A stretch of 64,000 nucleotides of DNA. Origin: Prochlorococcus marinus str. MIT 9107. GTDB taxonomy: Bacteria > Cyanobacteriota > Cyanobacteriia > PCC-6307 > Cyanobiaceae. Below the pieces are notes generated by a model, which had not been told where the DNA came from, did not search any database, and saw only the letters and a program-made list of their open reading frames with translations. The stretch is from the NCBI RefSeq assembly GCF_000759855.1, contig NZ_JNAI01000007.1, positions 62,001-126,000 of the forward strand, read 5' to 3'. Positions within the stretch are counted from its first letter, which is position 1. The number at the start of each line of letters is the position of its first letter. Shown in pieces: positions 31,129-41,081 of the stretch. The position numbers and the translations under genes are program-made.

Positions 31129-32340
31129 CTAATTTAACTTAAGCATTCCTAGTTTTACTTTTAGAGGTGAATTTATAAACATCTTACTCATGACGTAAAT
31201 TAGTTTTGGAAGTGGAAGTGTATTCGTAAGAAAACCTACCCATTCTTTGGTCGATAGTCTAAAGAAATTTGAGAAAAAGCTTCTTAGTCTACTTTCGTCA
31301 AAACTCATTAATCTTCTTAGACCATATTGGTAAAGTTTATGCCTTTGTGTTAACTCGTAGGGCCATAGAATGTTCCAACCCTTTGTGGCTAGCTCTAGAG
31401 AACTTAGCTGGGGCTCTTTTAAAAAGATTGCTAATTTTTCCGCAAGTAGTGGAGACCTTCTTAGCAAAGATCCAATCATGTATCCTGAGGCAGGATGTAC
31501 CATACTTGCGGCCCCTCCAAAACCAAGTACAAATTGTTTTTTTAATGGAAGGGGTAAATTCATTGGGAAAAGGCAATTCTCTTCATGAAAGATTTCACTT
31601 ACCTTAATACCCTTACTATCCAGTCTTTTAAAAAGTCTTTTTTTAAGATTTTCTTGAGATAATGCCGGATAACTAGCTAATGATGTTTCTTCAACAAAAA
31701 AAGTTTCATTCCCTAGATCCATCGCATAAAGAAAGGAAGGAGATGATAACTTTTCTTGATAGTTTAAATGATTTGGACGAAAATCCATTAAAACAAACTC
31801 TTCCTTATTAACAGGTGGGGATGAAAATTTACCTACAATTCCATACGCAGCTTGTTGTGCGATTTCCTTTTGAATGGGTCTTTTTACAAAATTACTTTTA
31901 TGACCACTTGCGTCAATTACTAACCTTGCATTTATTCTTAGGCCTGAAAAACAAATTACCTCAGAAATTTTGTTTTTCTCTATAATTTCTTTTGCTGTTT
32001 CATTCAACCATTCAATTCCTTTACATTTTTTTAAAAGTTCATTTTGAAAGGCTTCTTGATTTATTAAACCATAATCGTAGTTATGCTTTGTCGGAATATC
32101 TCCATTTTTATTTTCCCCATTTCCAAAAAAACTAACTGTTTTACACCATCGATGAGATAACAAAGACTCTAATCCTAATTCCTCTAATTCAGATGCCCAT
32201 ATACCATATGTATTCTCCCATTTTTCATTGGGAGATTTTGTGGATATTCCCTTTATATTTAGATCCTGCTTGGCTAATTCAGAAGCTAAACATAATGCTG
32301 CAGGACCAGAACCTAAAATTAAAATATCAAGTATTTCCAT
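31129..32340 (-). CDS. crtL: Lycopene cyclase (CrtL type, probably beta)
   Basis: FAD/NAD(P)-dependent cyclase that closes the rings of lycopene. It has 403 residues. The dinucleotide-binding motif is ILGSGPAALCLASELA at the N-terminus. The cyclase signature YGIWASELEELGLE, the VIDASGH turn, the FVEETSLAS motif and the C-terminal GGAASMVHPASGY all fit. Prochlorococcus carries two such genes, one making beta rings and one able to make epsilon rings; which this is cannot be proven by motif alone, though its regular FVEETSL suits the beta type. It follows gyrA on the same strand by 21 bases. Confidence 0.88.
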   Translation of the reverse strand: MEILDILILGSGPAALCLASELAKQDLNIKGISTKSPNEKWENTYGIWASELEELGLESLLSHRWCKTVSFFGNGENKNGDIPTKHNYDYGLINQEAFQNELLKKCKGIEWLNETAKEIIEKNKISEVICFSGLRINARLVIDASGHKSNFVKRPIQKEIAQQAAYGIVGKFSSPPVNKEEFVLMDFRPNHLNYQEKLSSPSFLYAMDLGNETFFVEETSLASYPALSQENLKKRLFKRLDSKGIKVSEIFHEENCLFPMNLPLPLKKQFVLGFGGAASMVHPASGYMIGSLLRRSPLLAEKLAIFLKEPQLSSLELATKGWNILWPYELTQRHKLYQYGLRRLMSFDESRLRSFFSNFFRLSTKEWVGFLTNTLPLPKLIYVMSKMFINSPLKVKLGMLKLN

Positions 32341-32361
32341 ATAATCTAATTAACAATTAAT

Positions 32362-34959
32362 TTACTTTTCTTTCTCTAAGCTTATTTGGTCTATTTCCTC
32401 TATTTGTTCTCGAGGAACTAATACCACTTCTGATAAATGATCGCCCTCGTCCAGTCTTTGTAATTTTACTCCAGTTGCGGCTCTAGATTGCTGAGAAATT
32501 TTATCTGCGTTTGTTCTAACTATTACACCTTTTTCGGTCACAAAAAGTAACTCTTCTCCTTCTCCAAGGACCTTCAAACAAACTAATACATCATCTTTAA
32601 TTCTGAATTTTATTGCTCTTAAACCCATCCCTGCTCTCTTTTGTAATCTAAACTGAGTTACGGGTACTCTCTTTCCTAGTCCAAATCCACTGGCGATTAG
32701 TACCCAAGGACCTTCTGAAGAGTTGTCTTCAAGATTTTCATCAATTTCTTCAGTAAGATCTTCATTTTTAGCCAATTCATCAACTAAATCAGATGTTAAA
32801 ACATCCATAGATACTAGATTATCTCCTGCTCTCAGGTTCATAGATTTAACCCCCCTTGCCGTCCTACCAAGTGGCCTTAATTCGTTAATATCTAGTCTGA
32901 AATGAATAGCCATTCCTGTTCTTGATCCAATTAAAACACTATCCCCTTCTTTTGATAATCTGACCCATGTTAAGGCGTCTCCATTCTCAAGATTAATTGC
33001 TATTAATCCATTTGAGCGAATTTTTGAGAAAGCAGAAAGTGAAGTTCTTTTTATAAATCCAGCCCTGGTTAGCATTAATAAGTAACAATCGTTGTCAAAA
33101 GAATCCACTGCAACTAGTGAAGTTATTTTTTCTTCCCTTGGTATTGGGAGAAGTTGAACTGATGGAGTCCCTTTTGCGGTTCTGCTACTCATAGGAACTC
33201 TATATGCTGGGAGAGCATAAGCGACACCTCTATCACTGAAAAGCAAAAGAGTATCATGATCGTTACAGCTTATAAATAATTTGACCTCATCATCTCCTTG
33301 GGTCTTTGTGCCAGCTTTACCCCTTGACCCGCGACTGGTAGATTCAAATTCATTGACAGGCATCCTTTTTAAATAACCTGCTTCAGTTAATAAAACTACT
33401 GATCTGTCATTTGCTATAAGATCGATATCATCTAGACCACCACCTAAGTCTAGTATTTCTGTTTTTCTTGGGGAAGAAAATTTTTCATCGATTTTATTGA
33501 GTTCTTCAAGAACAATTTCAAATATTCTTTCCTTACTATTCAATATTTCCTTATATCGGTTGATTTTTTGAGTTAATTCATCATGCTCTGCTTTAATTTT
33601 ATCTGCCTCCAGGGCGGTTAATCTTCTTAACTGCATTTGTAAAATTGCTTCTGCCTGCGTAGAAGATAACTCATGATCAGTTTGTAATTTTTCTCGAGCT
33701 GAAATTGTATCTTTAGCTGATCTTATTAGATTGATAATTTCATCCATAACATCTAATGCTAATAAAAGTCCCTTTACAATATGATCTCTTTCTTCTGCCT
33801 TTTTTAATAAAAATCCAGTTCTTCGTCTAATTGTCTCTACCCTAAATTCTAGAAATACATCCAACATTTTTCGAAGTGAAAGAGTTGTGGGTTCTCCTTT
33901 AACTAAAGCCAAAATATTCGCACTAAAGTTGTTTTGAAGAGGGGTTAACTTAAATAAGTTATTTAAAACTACTTGTGGATAGGCCTCTCTTTTTAGCTCA
34001 ATAACAATTCTCATACCATCTCTATCACTTTCATCTCTAATATCAGAAATACCCTCTAATTTTTTCTCATTAACCAAGTCTGCAATTCTCTCTATCAAGG
34101 CTGCTTTATTGGTTTGAAAAGGGAGTTCTGTAATTATTACGGCATCTTTTTCCACTCTGCCAGTTGATTTAATTTGCTCAATATTTGCTACACCTCTCAT
34201 TGTTATTGACCCTCTCCCTGTTTTGAAAGTTTCTCTGATTCCATCTCTTCCAAGGATTTGACCACCAGTGGGAAAATCGGGACCTTTGATTAGTTCGAAA
34301 AGATCTCTATCTTCAAACGAAGGATCTTTGATTATTGATTTGAGACCAATGATTAATTCTCCCAAGTTATGGGGTGGAATATTAGTTGCCATTCCTACCG
34401 CTATTCCAGATGATCCATTTAAAAGTAGTTGAGGAATTCTTGCTGGTAAAACTGTTGGCTCTTGTTGAGAACCGTCAAAGTTGTCAGAGAAATCTACAGT
34501 TTCAGATTCAATATCCTCTAGTAAACTCTCATCTGTAAGAGACTGCAGACGAGATTCTGTATATCTCATTGCTGCGGGAGGGTCGTTATCTACAGAACCA
34601 AAGTTCCCATGACCATCTATAAGTGGCATTCTCATAGAAAAATCCTGAGCCATTCTCACCAAAGCATCATAGACAGCAGTATCACCATGAGGGTGGTATT
34701 TTCCAAGAACTTCTCCAACCACCCTTGCACATTTTCTGTAAGGTCTACCGCTAGTTAAGCCAAGTTCATACATTGCATAAAGAATTCTTCTATGAACAGG
34801 CTTTAAGCCATCCCGTGCATCTGGCAGCGCACGACCGACTATAACGCTCATTGCATACTCGAGATAAGAGCGAGACATCTCATTTCTTAAGTCGGTCTGA
34901 ATAATTCGGTCTTTATCTTCGCTAAATCCAGAATTACCGGAATCTAAAATATCAGACAT
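32362..34959 (-). CDS. gyrA: DNA gyrase subunit A
   Basis: Breakage-reunion subunit of gyrase. It has 865 residues. The active-site pair R132-Y133 lies in [10 protein letters not shown], and the winged-helix region includes [21 protein letters not shown]. The C-terminal DNA-wrapping beta-pinwheel follows from about residue 520, with six repeated blades such as [19 protein letters not shown]. The GyrA box, usually QRRGGRG, reads SRGSRGKAG here. Cyanobacteria often encode two GyrA/ParC-like proteins, so the topoisomerase IV paralogue remains a lesser alternative. Confidence 0.93.
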   Translation of the reverse strand: MSDILDSGNSGFSEDKDRIIQTDLRNEMSRSYLEYAMSVIVGRALPDARDGLKPVHRRILYAMYELGLTSGRPYRKCARVVGEVLGKYHPHGDTAVYDALVRMAQDFSMRMPLIDGHGNFGSVDNDPPAAMRYTESRLQSLTDESLLEDIESETVDFSDNFDGSQQEPTVLPARIPQLLLNGSSGIAVGMATNIPPHNLGELIIGLKSIIKDPSFEDRDLFELIKGPDFPTGGQILGRDGIRETFKTGRGSITMRGVANIEQIKSTGRVEKDAVIITELPFQTNKAALIERIADLVNEKKLEGISDIRDESDRDGMRIVIELKREAYPQVVLNNLFKLTPLQNNFSANILALVKGEPTTLSLRKMLDVFLEFRVETIRRRTGFLLKKAEERDHIVKGLLLALDVMDEIINLIRSAKDTISAREKLQTDHELSSTQAEAILQMQLRRLTALEADKIKAEHDELTQKINRYKEILNSKERIFEIVLEELNKIDEKFSSPRKTEILDLGGGLDDIDLIANDRSVVLLTEAGYLKRMPVNEFESTSRGSRGKAGTKTQGDDEVKLFISCNDHDTLLLFSDRGVAYALPAYRVPMSSRTAKGTPSVQLLPIPREEKITSLVAVDSFDNDCYLLMLTRAGFIKRTSLSAFSKIRSNGLIAINLENGDALTWVRLSKEGDSVLIGSRTGMAIHFRLDINELRPLGRTARGVKSMNLRAGDNLVSMDVLTSDLVDELAKNEDLTEEIDENLEDNSSEGPWVLIASGFGLGKRVPVTQFRLQKRAGMGLRAIKFRIKDDVLVCLKVLGEGEELLFVTEKGVIVRTNADKISQQSRAATGVKLQRLDEGDHLSEVVLVPREQIEEIDQISLEKEK

Positions 34960-35137
34960 ACAAAAAACCTTTATTTAATAATAGTCGTTGATTGTCATAA
35001 TGAAAAAAAAAAAAGATATATTTAATCCACAAATACTGACATTTAATCACAAATTTAAAAAAAAACTTTTGTTTTTGAATAATCCTTGGCTTATTACCCC
35101 TTTAGTTGTTAATTTATTCAAAATAAGTAAAAATTCC

Positions 35138-36301
35138 GTGAATATTGAAATTGGCTTGAACAAAAAAGTTAGGAGGGCTTATGGCATTGATGAAATAGCT
35201 TTAGTTCCTGGCAAAAGAACACTTGATTACGATTTGACAGATGCTTCATGGTTAATAGGTGACTTAAGGAGAGAAGTCCCAATTATTGCTAGTGCTATGG
35301 ACAGCGTTGTGGATGTTAATACTGCTGTAGAACTTACCAAATTAGGTGCGCTAGGGGTTATTAATATGGAGGGCATACAAACAAGATATGAAAATCCTGA
35401 TGAAATATTAAATCAAATAGCATCAGTCGGGAAAAATGATTTTGTTCCATTAATGCAGAAGATTTACAGTGAGCCTGTTAAAGAGGAATTGATTTTACAG
35501 AGAATAAATGAAGTTAAAGAAAGAGGCGGTATTGCTGCGTTTAGTGGAACTCCTCAAGCTGCTATTAAATTTAGAGAAATTCTTAATAATTCCAAAATAG
35601 ATTTATTCTTCCTTCAAGGAACAGTAGTTTCAACTGAGCATCTTGGTATAGAAGGTAATGAAACCTTAAATATTAAATTGCTCTGTCAATCTATGAAAGC
35701 CCCAGTCATAGCTGGTAATTGTGTTACATATGAAGTTGCAAAACTTCTTATGGAAGCTGGAGTTGCAGGATTAATGGTTGGTATTGGACCCGGAGCAGCA
35801 TGTACTTCCAGAGGTGTATTGGGAATTGGAATTCCTCAAGCAACTGCAATTGCTGATTGTAGTTCAGCCAGAGATGATTATTTTCAAGAAAGTGGCCGTT
35901 ATATCCCTATTATCGGTGATGGAGGAATAGTGACGGGGGGAGATATTTGTAAATGTCTAGCATGTGGTGCAGATGCTGTAATGATTGGATCGCCAATAGC
36001 TAAATCCTCAAATGCTCCAGGTAAAGGATTTCACTGGGGTATGGCTACTCCAAGCCCACTCTTGCCAAGGGGTACAAGAATTGAAGTTGGATCTACAGGA
36101 TCATTAGAAAGAATAATAAAAGGACCTGCTTTACTTGATGATGGTACACATAATTTGTTAGGGGCAATTAGAACATCAATGAGCACTCTTGGGGCTAAAA
36201 ATATCAAAGAAATGCAAGCTGTTGAAATAGTTATTGCCCCATCTCTGCTAACAGAGGGAAAGGTTTATCAAAAAGCTCAGCAGCTTGGAATGGGTAAATA
36301 G
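35138..36301 (+). CDS. guaB: IMP dehydrogenase family protein, short GuaB3-like form without CBS domains
   Basis: A barrel enzyme that oxidises IMP to XMP in GMP synthesis, by family. The GTG at 35138 gives 387 residues, the length expected for this cyanobacterial group. An open frame continues upstream to a TTG at 34988, but those 50 lysine-rich codons look non-coding. The catalytic cysteine is C222 in GPGAACTSRG, and GDGGIVTGGDICK binds phosphate. The usual pair of CBS domains between barrel strands is missing. Divergent from gyrA, and followed by yfr1 and trxA. Confidence 0.92.
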   Translation: MNIEIGLNKKVRRAYGIDEIALVPGKRTLDYDLTDASWLIGDLRREVPIIASAMDSVVDVNTAVELTKLGALGVINMEGIQTRYENPDEILNQIASVGKNDFVPLMQKIYSEPVKEELILQRINEVKERGGIAAFSGTPQAAIKFREILNNSKIDLFFLQGTVVSTEHLGIEGNETLNIKLLCQSMKAPVIAGNCVTYEVAKLLMEAGVAGLMVGIGPGAACTSRGVLGIGIPQATAIADCSSARDDYFQESGRYIPIIGDGGIVTGGDICKCLACGADAVMIGSPIAKSSNAPGKGFHWGMATPSPLLPRGTRIEVGSTGSLERIIKGPALLDDGTHNLLGAIRTSMSTLGAKNIKEMQAVEIVIAPSLLTEGKVYQKAQQLGMGK

Positions 36302-36347
36302 TTTGCATCGAACAAATTTTTAAAAACTAAATTTTTAATTATTTAAA

Positions 36348-36377
36348 TTGAACAAATTTCTGATTAGGAGTTATTAT
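36348..36377 (+). promoter_or_regulatory. Probable yfr1 promoter (sigma-70 type)
   Basis: TTGAAC at 36348-36353 and TATTAT at 36372-36377, separated by 18 bases. They would start a transcript near 36383, just where the 5' hairpin of Yfr1 begins. Spacing and hexamers are as expected for the main sigma factor; no start site was measured. Confidence 0.5.
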
Positions 36378-36382
36378 TAAAT

Positions 36383-36440
36383 GATGGGGGAAACCCCATA
36401 CTCCTCACACACTAAATCGCCCGATTAATCGGGCTTTTTT
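36383..36440 (+). ncRNA. yfr1: Small RNA Yfr1
   Basis: A 5' hairpin ATGGGG-GAAA-CCCCAT (36384-36399) is followed by the single-stranded, highly conserved core ACTCCTCACAC (36400-36410). A short A-rich linker and a terminator hairpin ending in six T follow. This is the exact architecture of Yfr1, the cyanobacterial sRNA whose core pairs with the start regions of outer-membrane porin mRNAs. The location between guaB and trxA is the known one in marine picocyanobacteria. Confidence 0.95.
36419..36440 (+). terminator. Rho-independent terminator of Yfr1
   Basis: A perfect 16-base palindrome GCCCGATTAATCGGGC (36419-36434) followed directly by TTTTTT. It ends Yfr1 and would also stop any read-through from guaB. 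Confidence 0.9.
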
Positions 36441-36531
36441 AGATGTTTTGTTACTTATATTGTTTTATCTGTAATGAAATCATCACTTAAAAGAATAGCT
36501 TGCTAAATTCTCTAAAAGGAATATTTAAATT

Positions 36532-36855
36532 ATGTCATCAGCTCCAGCCGTAACTGACTCTTCATTTGATAAAGATGTGCTGCAAAGCGATCTGCCAGTA
36601 TTGGTTGATTTTTGGGCCCCTTGGTGTGGTCCATGTAGGATGGTTGCACCAGTAGTAGAAGAGATCTCTAAAGACTTTGAAGGGAAAATTAAAGTTTTCA
36701 AATTAAATACAGACGAGAATCCAAATGTCGCAAGTCAATATGGAATTAGAAGTATTCCCACATTAATGATCTTTAAAGGAGGTCAAAAAGTTGATACCGT
36801 AGTTGGAGCAGTACCAAAAGCAACACTTTCTAGCACCTTAACTAAGCATTTGTAA
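36532..36855 (+). CDS. trxA: Thioredoxin
   Basis: Classic m-type thioredoxin of 107 residues: the [11 protein letters not shown] active site has C32 and C35, and the cis-proline is in SIPTLMIF. It reduces protein disulfides in the cytosol using electrons from ferredoxin or NADPH systems. It lies about 90 bases after the Yfr1 terminator and 11 bases before hisH, with which it is probably co-transcribed. Confidence 0.96.
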   Translation: MSSAPAVTDSSFDKDVLQSDLPVLVDFWAPWCGPCRMVAPVVEEISKDFEGKIKVFKLNTDENPNVASQYGIRSIPTLMIFKGGQKVDTVVGAVPKATLSSTLTKHL

Positions 36856-36866
36856 AATAAAGATCT

Positions 36867-37484
36867 TTGCATAAAATCGGACTTATAGACTATGGAATGG
36901 GTAACATTCATTCTGTAACAAAATCTCTTGAAAGTCTTGGAGAAGAAATAATATTAATTAAAAACTTTAATCAATCAAAGGCTTGCAAGGCGATAATACT
37001 TCCAGGAGTTGGTTCTTTTGATCCTGCGATGATTAATCTCATAAATACAGATTTGATAACTGATTTAAAAAACTGGATTAATAGTGGCAAGTCCTTTTTA
37101 GGGATTTGTTTAGGCCTTCAACTCCTTTTTGAATCTAGTGATGAAGGAAAAGTGCAAGGAATAGGAATTTTAAAGGGAAAAATACAAAAAATACCTAATA
37201 TGAAGGACCAAAGAATTCCCCACATGGGTTGGTGTCAGCTTTTACCTACAAAACCCAATACTCTATTAGATCTAGAAGAATTAAATAATTGGGTCTACTT
37301 TGTACATTCCTATCATGCAATACCTGATGATCTTAATATTATTGCTGCTCAGGTTAATTATGGTTCTAAAAAATTAACAGCGATGATTGAAAATGATAAT
37401 TTATTGGCCTGTCAATTTCATCCAGAAAAGTCTGGTAAAACTGGAGAAAAACTTTTGAGAAGATGGCTCAGTAATATTCAATAA
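36867..37484 (+). CDS. hisH: Imidazole glycerol phosphate synthase subunit HisH (glutamine amidotransferase)
   Basis: Supplies ammonia from glutamine to HisF in histidine synthesis. It has 205 residues from a TTG start that gives the exact family N-terminus (IGLIDYGMGN). The triad is C81 in GICLGLQLL, H185 and E187 in QFHPEKSG. LPGVGSFDPAM also matches. hisF is not in the window. It follows trxA by 11 bases and precedes rsmD by 12. Confidence 0.96.
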   Translation: MHKIGLIDYGMGNIHSVTKSLESLGEEIILIKNFNQSKACKAIILPGVGSFDPAMINLINTDLITDLKNWINSGKSFLGICLGLQLLFESSDEGKVQGIGILKGKIQKIPNMKDQRIPHMGWCQLLPTKPNTLLDLEELNNWVYFVHSYHAIPDDLNIIAAQVNYGSKKLTAMIENDNLLACQFHPEKSGKTGEKLLRRWLSNIQ

Positions 37485-37496
37485 CTGATAATAGAG

Positions 37497-38096
37497 ATGA
37501 AGACAAACTTAAGATTAATAGGTGGCAAGAGACTCCAAAGTCCAAATAATATTTATACTAGACCTACAACTTTGAGAGTTAGAGAGGCTATATTTAATAT
37601 ATTGAATAATAGAGTTGAAAATAGTAACTGGTTAGATTTGTTTAGTGGCACAGGGGCAATATCTTGTGAAGCATATAATCACGGGGCAAGAAAAATAATT
37701 GCAATTGAAAAAAACAAATACAACTCAAAAATTTGCTTAGAAAATTTACTTTCGATGCAGGATATAGACAATAGGAAAAAAGATATTGATGTTATTTGTA
37801 AAGACGTTATGAACTGGACAAAACCAAATTATGTGAGAAACGAGTCATCTAAAATTATGGATTTAGATAAATTAAAATTTGATTTTGTTTATCTAGATCC
37901 TCCATATAATGTAAATATCCATGAATTAGTTTTAAATCAAATATTTAATTGTAATTTTTTAAAAAAAGATTCATTAGTTATTTGTGAACATTCTCCAAAC
38001 ATATGTATTAAGAAAAGTACTTTATGGGAAACTATTGATGTAAGAAATTATGGACAGTCAAGATTAACATTTTTAATCAATGTCCAACATTCCTGA
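37497..38096 (+). CDS. rsmD: 16S rRNA (guanine966-N2)-methyltransferase
   Basis: SAM-dependent RsmD-family enzyme of 199 residues. The N-terminal [11 protein letters not shown] and [15 protein letters not shown] segments are family marks. The SAM loop is [18 protein letters not shown], with the acidic IAIEKN after it, and the N-methyltransferase motif is LDPPYN. The last 24 bases overlap petG on the opposite strand. Confidence 0.94.
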   Translation: MKTNLRLIGGKRLQSPNNIYTRPTTLRVREAIFNILNNRVENSNWLDLFSGTGAISCEAYNHGARKIIAIEKNKYNSKICLENLLSMQDIDNRKKDIDVICKDVMNWTKPNYVRNESSKIMDLDKLKFDFVYLDPPYNVNIHELVLNQIFNCNFLKKDSLVICEHSPNICIKKSTLWETIDVRNYGQSRLTFLINVQHS

Positions 38097-38192
38097 ACCT
38101 CTTCTGTATTGATTCCAAGCACTTACGAATAATCCAAGAAGAGTTATTGGAACCAACCCTAAAACTATTCCACATAGAAGAGGCTCGATCAT
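38073..38192 (-). CDS. petG: Cytochrome b6f complex subunit PetG
   Basis: A 39-residue single-helix thylakoid protein beginning [15 protein letters not shown], the near-invariant PetG N-terminus, then a hydrophobic helix and QYRRG. It stabilises the cytochrome b6f dimer. It overlaps the 3' end of rsmD by 24 bases tail to tail and is divergent from cytM with only 55 bases between the starts. Confidence 0.96.
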   Translation of the reverse strand: MIEPLLCGIVLGLVPITLLGLFVSAWNQYRRGSGMLDID

Positions 38193-38247
38193 TTTTTTGC
38201 CTTTTTTGAATTTCTTATTCACAATTGTTACATAGAGACTATTTTTT

Positions 38248-38634
38248 GTGTCAACATCTTCATCATCTGCAGCAGAAAAAGAATTTAATAGAGGATTATT
38301 AAAAAATTTTATTATTGTTTTTGTAGTTTTATTGATAGGTTGTTTTTTAATATTTTTCTTAAATAATCATGAAAATAACAAATTTATAATTGAAACTCTT
38401 GAGCTTAATGGATCTGCTGATGAAGGAGATGCTCTTTTTAAGATAAATTGTGTTGGATGTCATGGAATTACAGCAAGAGGGTTAGTGGGTCCAGACTTAC
38501 ACTCAATAACTCAACGTTTGAATGATAAAGAGATAATAAAACAAGTTACTGGTGGCCTCACACCTCCAATGCCAAGTTTTGAAATTGATCCAAAAAATAT
38601 GTCCAATTTATTAAAATTTCTTCATAGCCTTTAA
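38248..38634 (+). CDS. cytM: Cytochrome cM, membrane-anchored c-type cytochrome
   Basis: A 128-residue protein from a GTG start. An N-terminal signal/anchor helix spans about 20-38, then a class I cytochrome c domain with heme site C68-V-G-C71-H72 and probable axial M108 in [17 protein letters not shown] also fits cytochrome cM, a low-abundance carrier linked to respiration-photosynthesis switching. Divergent from petG; the next gene starts 5 bases after the stop. Confidence 0.88.
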   Translation: MSTSSSSAAEKEFNRGLLKNFIIVFVVLLIGCFLIFFLNNHENNKFIIETLELNGSADEGDALFKINCVGCHGITARGLVGPDLHSITQRLNDKEIIKQVTGGLTPPMPSFEIDPKNMSNLLKFLHSL

Positions 38635-38639
38635 TTATT

Positions 38640-39383
38640 TTGGACAAAAATTTTTCTAATTTAAAGGTAATATTAGTTGAACCAAATGGCCCTTTAAATG
38701 TAGGGTGCGTTGCTAGATTATGTTCCAACTTTGAAGTTCATGAATTAAGAATAGTCTCTCCAAAATGCGATATCTTCTCTATAGAAGCAAAAAAAATGGC
38801 CCTTAAAGGTCAAAAATTTCTTGATCATTGCAAGGTTTTTGATAATCTTGAAAAAGCAATTTTTGATTGTGATTTGGTAATCGCATCTTCTGGAAGGATT
38901 GATGTAAGAAAAGATTTAATTTTTGAATCTTCTGAAGATATATTTAATTGGACTACATCTTTTAAAAAGATAAAAAATTTAGCAATTATATTTGGCAGAG
39001 AGGATAGAGGTTTAACTAATAGTGAATTACTCCTGGCAAATAAGATTTTTACTATACCTAGTTCTCAGAATAATCCTTCTTTAAATCTTTCTCATGCTGT
39101 TTCAATAGTTTTGTATGAATTAAATAAGTCTTCTAAGAGAAATCTTAATAAAGAATTAGAAGTTTTTAATCTTGCATCATCAAAACAAATACATGATTCA
39201 TTTGGGGAGATAGAGGAAATGCTTCTGAGAGTAGGATATCTTTTGAAACATACCTCAAGGGCAAAAATAAATAAATTTAAGAATTACATATTAAGGGCAA
39301 ATACATCAATGCACGAAATAAATGTTTTAAGAGGAATTGTAAATCAAATAAACTGGTTTTTGAATAATTCAAAAAAAAATTAG
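38640..39383 (+). CDS. SpoU/TrmH-family RNA methyltransferase (TrmJ-like)
   Basis: A 247-residue SPOUT-fold enzyme from a TTG start. The N-terminal VILVEPNGPLNVGCVARLCSNF is the SpoU motif 1 with its catalytic arginine. The knot is formed by LAIIFGREDRGLTN and IPSSQNNPSLNLSHAVSIVLYEL. This pattern is that of TrmJ-like tRNA 2'-O-methyltransferases; the exact RNA and base are not known. Closely downstream of cytM. Confidence 0.88.
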   Translation: MDKNFSNLKVILVEPNGPLNVGCVARLCSNFEVHELRIVSPKCDIFSIEAKKMALKGQKFLDHCKVFDNLEKAIFDCDLVIASSGRIDVRKDLIFESSEDIFNWTTSFKKIKNLAIIFGREDRGLTNSELLLANKIFTIPSSQNNPSLNLSHAVSIVLYELNKSSKRNLNKELEVFNLASSKQIHDSFGEIEEMLLRVGYLLKHTSRAKINKFKNYILRANTSMHEINVLRGIVNQINWFLNNSKKN

Positions 39384-39504
39384 GGATTTATAAATAAAAT
39401 TAGATTTTATTTCTCTGTAGATTAAATTTGAAAGGGATATTTACTAAAAACATTTTCTGAAGTAACATCTATTGATTATTTGAATATTTAAGAGAACTAA
39501 AACT

Positions 39505-40593
39505 GTGCCTACAACAAAGAAAAGAAGAGTTTTCCCTTTTACAGCTGTAATTGGTCAGGAAGAAATGAAATTAGCTCTCTTATTAAATGTTATTGATCCA
39601 AGAATTGGAGGAGTGATGATAATGGGTGATAGAGGGACTGGAAAGTCTACTACAATTAGAGCCTTAGCTGATTTGTTGCCAGCAATAGAAGTTGTAAAAG
39701 ATGATCCATACAATAGTTCTTTAATTGATCCTGATTTGCAGAGTAAAGAAGTTTTGGAAAAAATTGTTCAAGGAGAAAATCTAGAGAGTATTCAAAAACA
39801 AGTCCCCATGGTTGATTTACCTCTAGGGGCTACTGAAGACAGGCTTTGTGGAACCATTGATATAGAGAAGGCGTTAAGTGAAGGTGTTAAGGCATTTGAA
39901 CCTGGATTATTGGCAAAAGCTAATAGGGGACTACTTTATGTTGATGAAGTGAATCTGCTTGATGATCATTTAGTTGATGTACTTTTAGATTCGGCTGCTT
40001 CGGGATGGAATACAGTTGAAAGGGAGGGAGTTTCAGTTCGACACCCTGCGAGATTTGTCCTTATTGGCTCAGGTAATCCAGAAGAAGGTGAATTAAGGCC
40101 TCAGCTATTAGACAGGTTTGGAATGAGTGTTGAGGTTAAGACAGTTAGAGATGCTGAATTAAGAGTACAGGTAGTAGATCAAAGGACTTCTTTTGATGAT
40201 AATCCTGATGAGTTTTCATTAAGTGTTGAGAATCAACAAGATGAACTTCAGCAAAAGGTTATTAAAGCTCAGGAAATTTTAAATTCTGTTCAAATGGACG
40301 ATGACCTTAGATTAAATATTTCTGCGATCTGCGGAGAACTTGATGTTGATGGTTTACGTGGAGATATTGTTACAAATAGATCGGCGAGGGCTATTGCAGC
40401 CTTTGAGGGCAGAACTGAAGTACAAGAAGATGACATAGCAAGGGTTATTTCTTGTTCTTTAAGACATAGACTTAGAAAAGATCCTCTAGAACAAGTTGAT
40501 TCAGGTGAAAGAGTTATTCAAGCTTTTTGTAAAGTATTTGATTTAGATGTAAAAGATAATCTTTCAAAATTTCAATTATCTGCAGAATCTTAA
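39505..40593 (+). CDS. chlI: Magnesium chelatase subunit I
   Basis: AAA+ subunit of the enzyme that inserts Mg2+ into protoporphyrin IX, the first committed step to chlorophyll. It has 362 residues from a GTG start. Walker A is GDRGTGKST at 41-49, Walker B is [12 protein letters not shown], sensor 1 is [12 protein letters not shown] and the arginine finger region is RPQLLDRFG. ChlD and ChlH are not in the window. It precedes ruvC by 5 bases. Confidence 0.97.
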   Translation: MPTTKKRRVFPFTAVIGQEEMKLALLLNVIDPRIGGVMIMGDRGTGKSTTIRALADLLPAIEVVKDDPYNSSLIDPDLQSKEVLEKIVQGENLESIQKQVPMVDLPLGATEDRLCGTIDIEKALSEGVKAFEPGLLAKANRGLLYVDEVNLLDDHLVDVLLDSAASGWNTVEREGVSVRHPARFVLIGSGNPEEGELRPQLLDRFGMSVEVKTVRDAELRVQVVDQRTSFDDNPDEFSLSVENQQDELQQKVIKAQEILNSVQMDDDLRLNISAICGELDVDGLRGDIVTNRSARAIAAFEGRTEVQEDDIARVISCSLRHRLRKDPLEQVDSGERVIQAFCKVFDLDVKDNLSKFQLSAES

Positions 40594-40598
40594 TTACA

Positions 40599-41072
40599 GT
40601 GAGAATAATTGGTATTGACCCTGGATTAGCTAGAGTTGGTTATGGAATTATTGAAATAGAAAATGAGAAAAAGATATTATTAGATTGTGGTGTTATTGAG
40701 ACAGGTAAAGATAAAAAAGAAGAAGATAGACTTCATGAGATATTCACAGATCTTAATGAATTAATAAATCATTGGAATCCAAATGTAGCAGCGGTAGAGA
40801 AATTCTTCTTTTATAGATCAAGTACCACTATTAGCGTGGTACAAGCAAGAGGTGTGATTATGATGGTATTGGCCTCTAAAAAAATTAGAGTTAGCGAATA
40901 TTCTCCTGCTCAGATAAAGTTAACTATTGCAGGTTCTGGAAAAGCATCCAAGAAAGAAGTTCTTGATGCTGTTATGTATAATTTAGATCTTAACAAACCT
41001 CCAAGACCCGATGATTCGGCAGATGCGTTGGCCATAGCACTGACAAAACTTAATGAAGAAGGCTTCAACTGA
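40599..41072 (+). CDS. ruvC: Holliday junction resolvase RuvC
   Basis: Endonuclease that cuts four-way junctions processed by RuvAB. It has 157 residues from a GTG start. Acidic catalytic residues are in place: D7 in [13 protein letters not shown], a glutamate in [12 protein letters not shown], and a pair of aspartates in [13 protein letters not shown]. It sits in a tight run chlI-ruvC-cyclo-ligase with 5- and 9-base gaps. Confidence 0.96.
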   Translation: MRIIGIDPGLARVGYGIIEIENEKKILLDCGVIETGKDKKEEDRLHEIFTDLNELINHWNPNVAAVEKFFFYRSSTTISVVQARGVIMMVLASKKIRVSEYSPAQIKLTIAGSGKASKKEVLDAVMYNLDLNKPPRPDDSADALAIALTKLNEEGFN

Positions 41073-41081
41073 AGATTCATT

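Noticed and set aside
31269-31607. Open frames on the plus strand within crtL
   Set aside because: Antisense shadows of a well-supported lycopene cyclase gene.
34988-35137. 50-codon upstream extension of the IMP dehydrogenase frame from a TTG
   Set aside because: Composition is lysine/phenylalanine-rich and not protein-like, and the GTG at 35138 gives the family's normal N-terminus and length.
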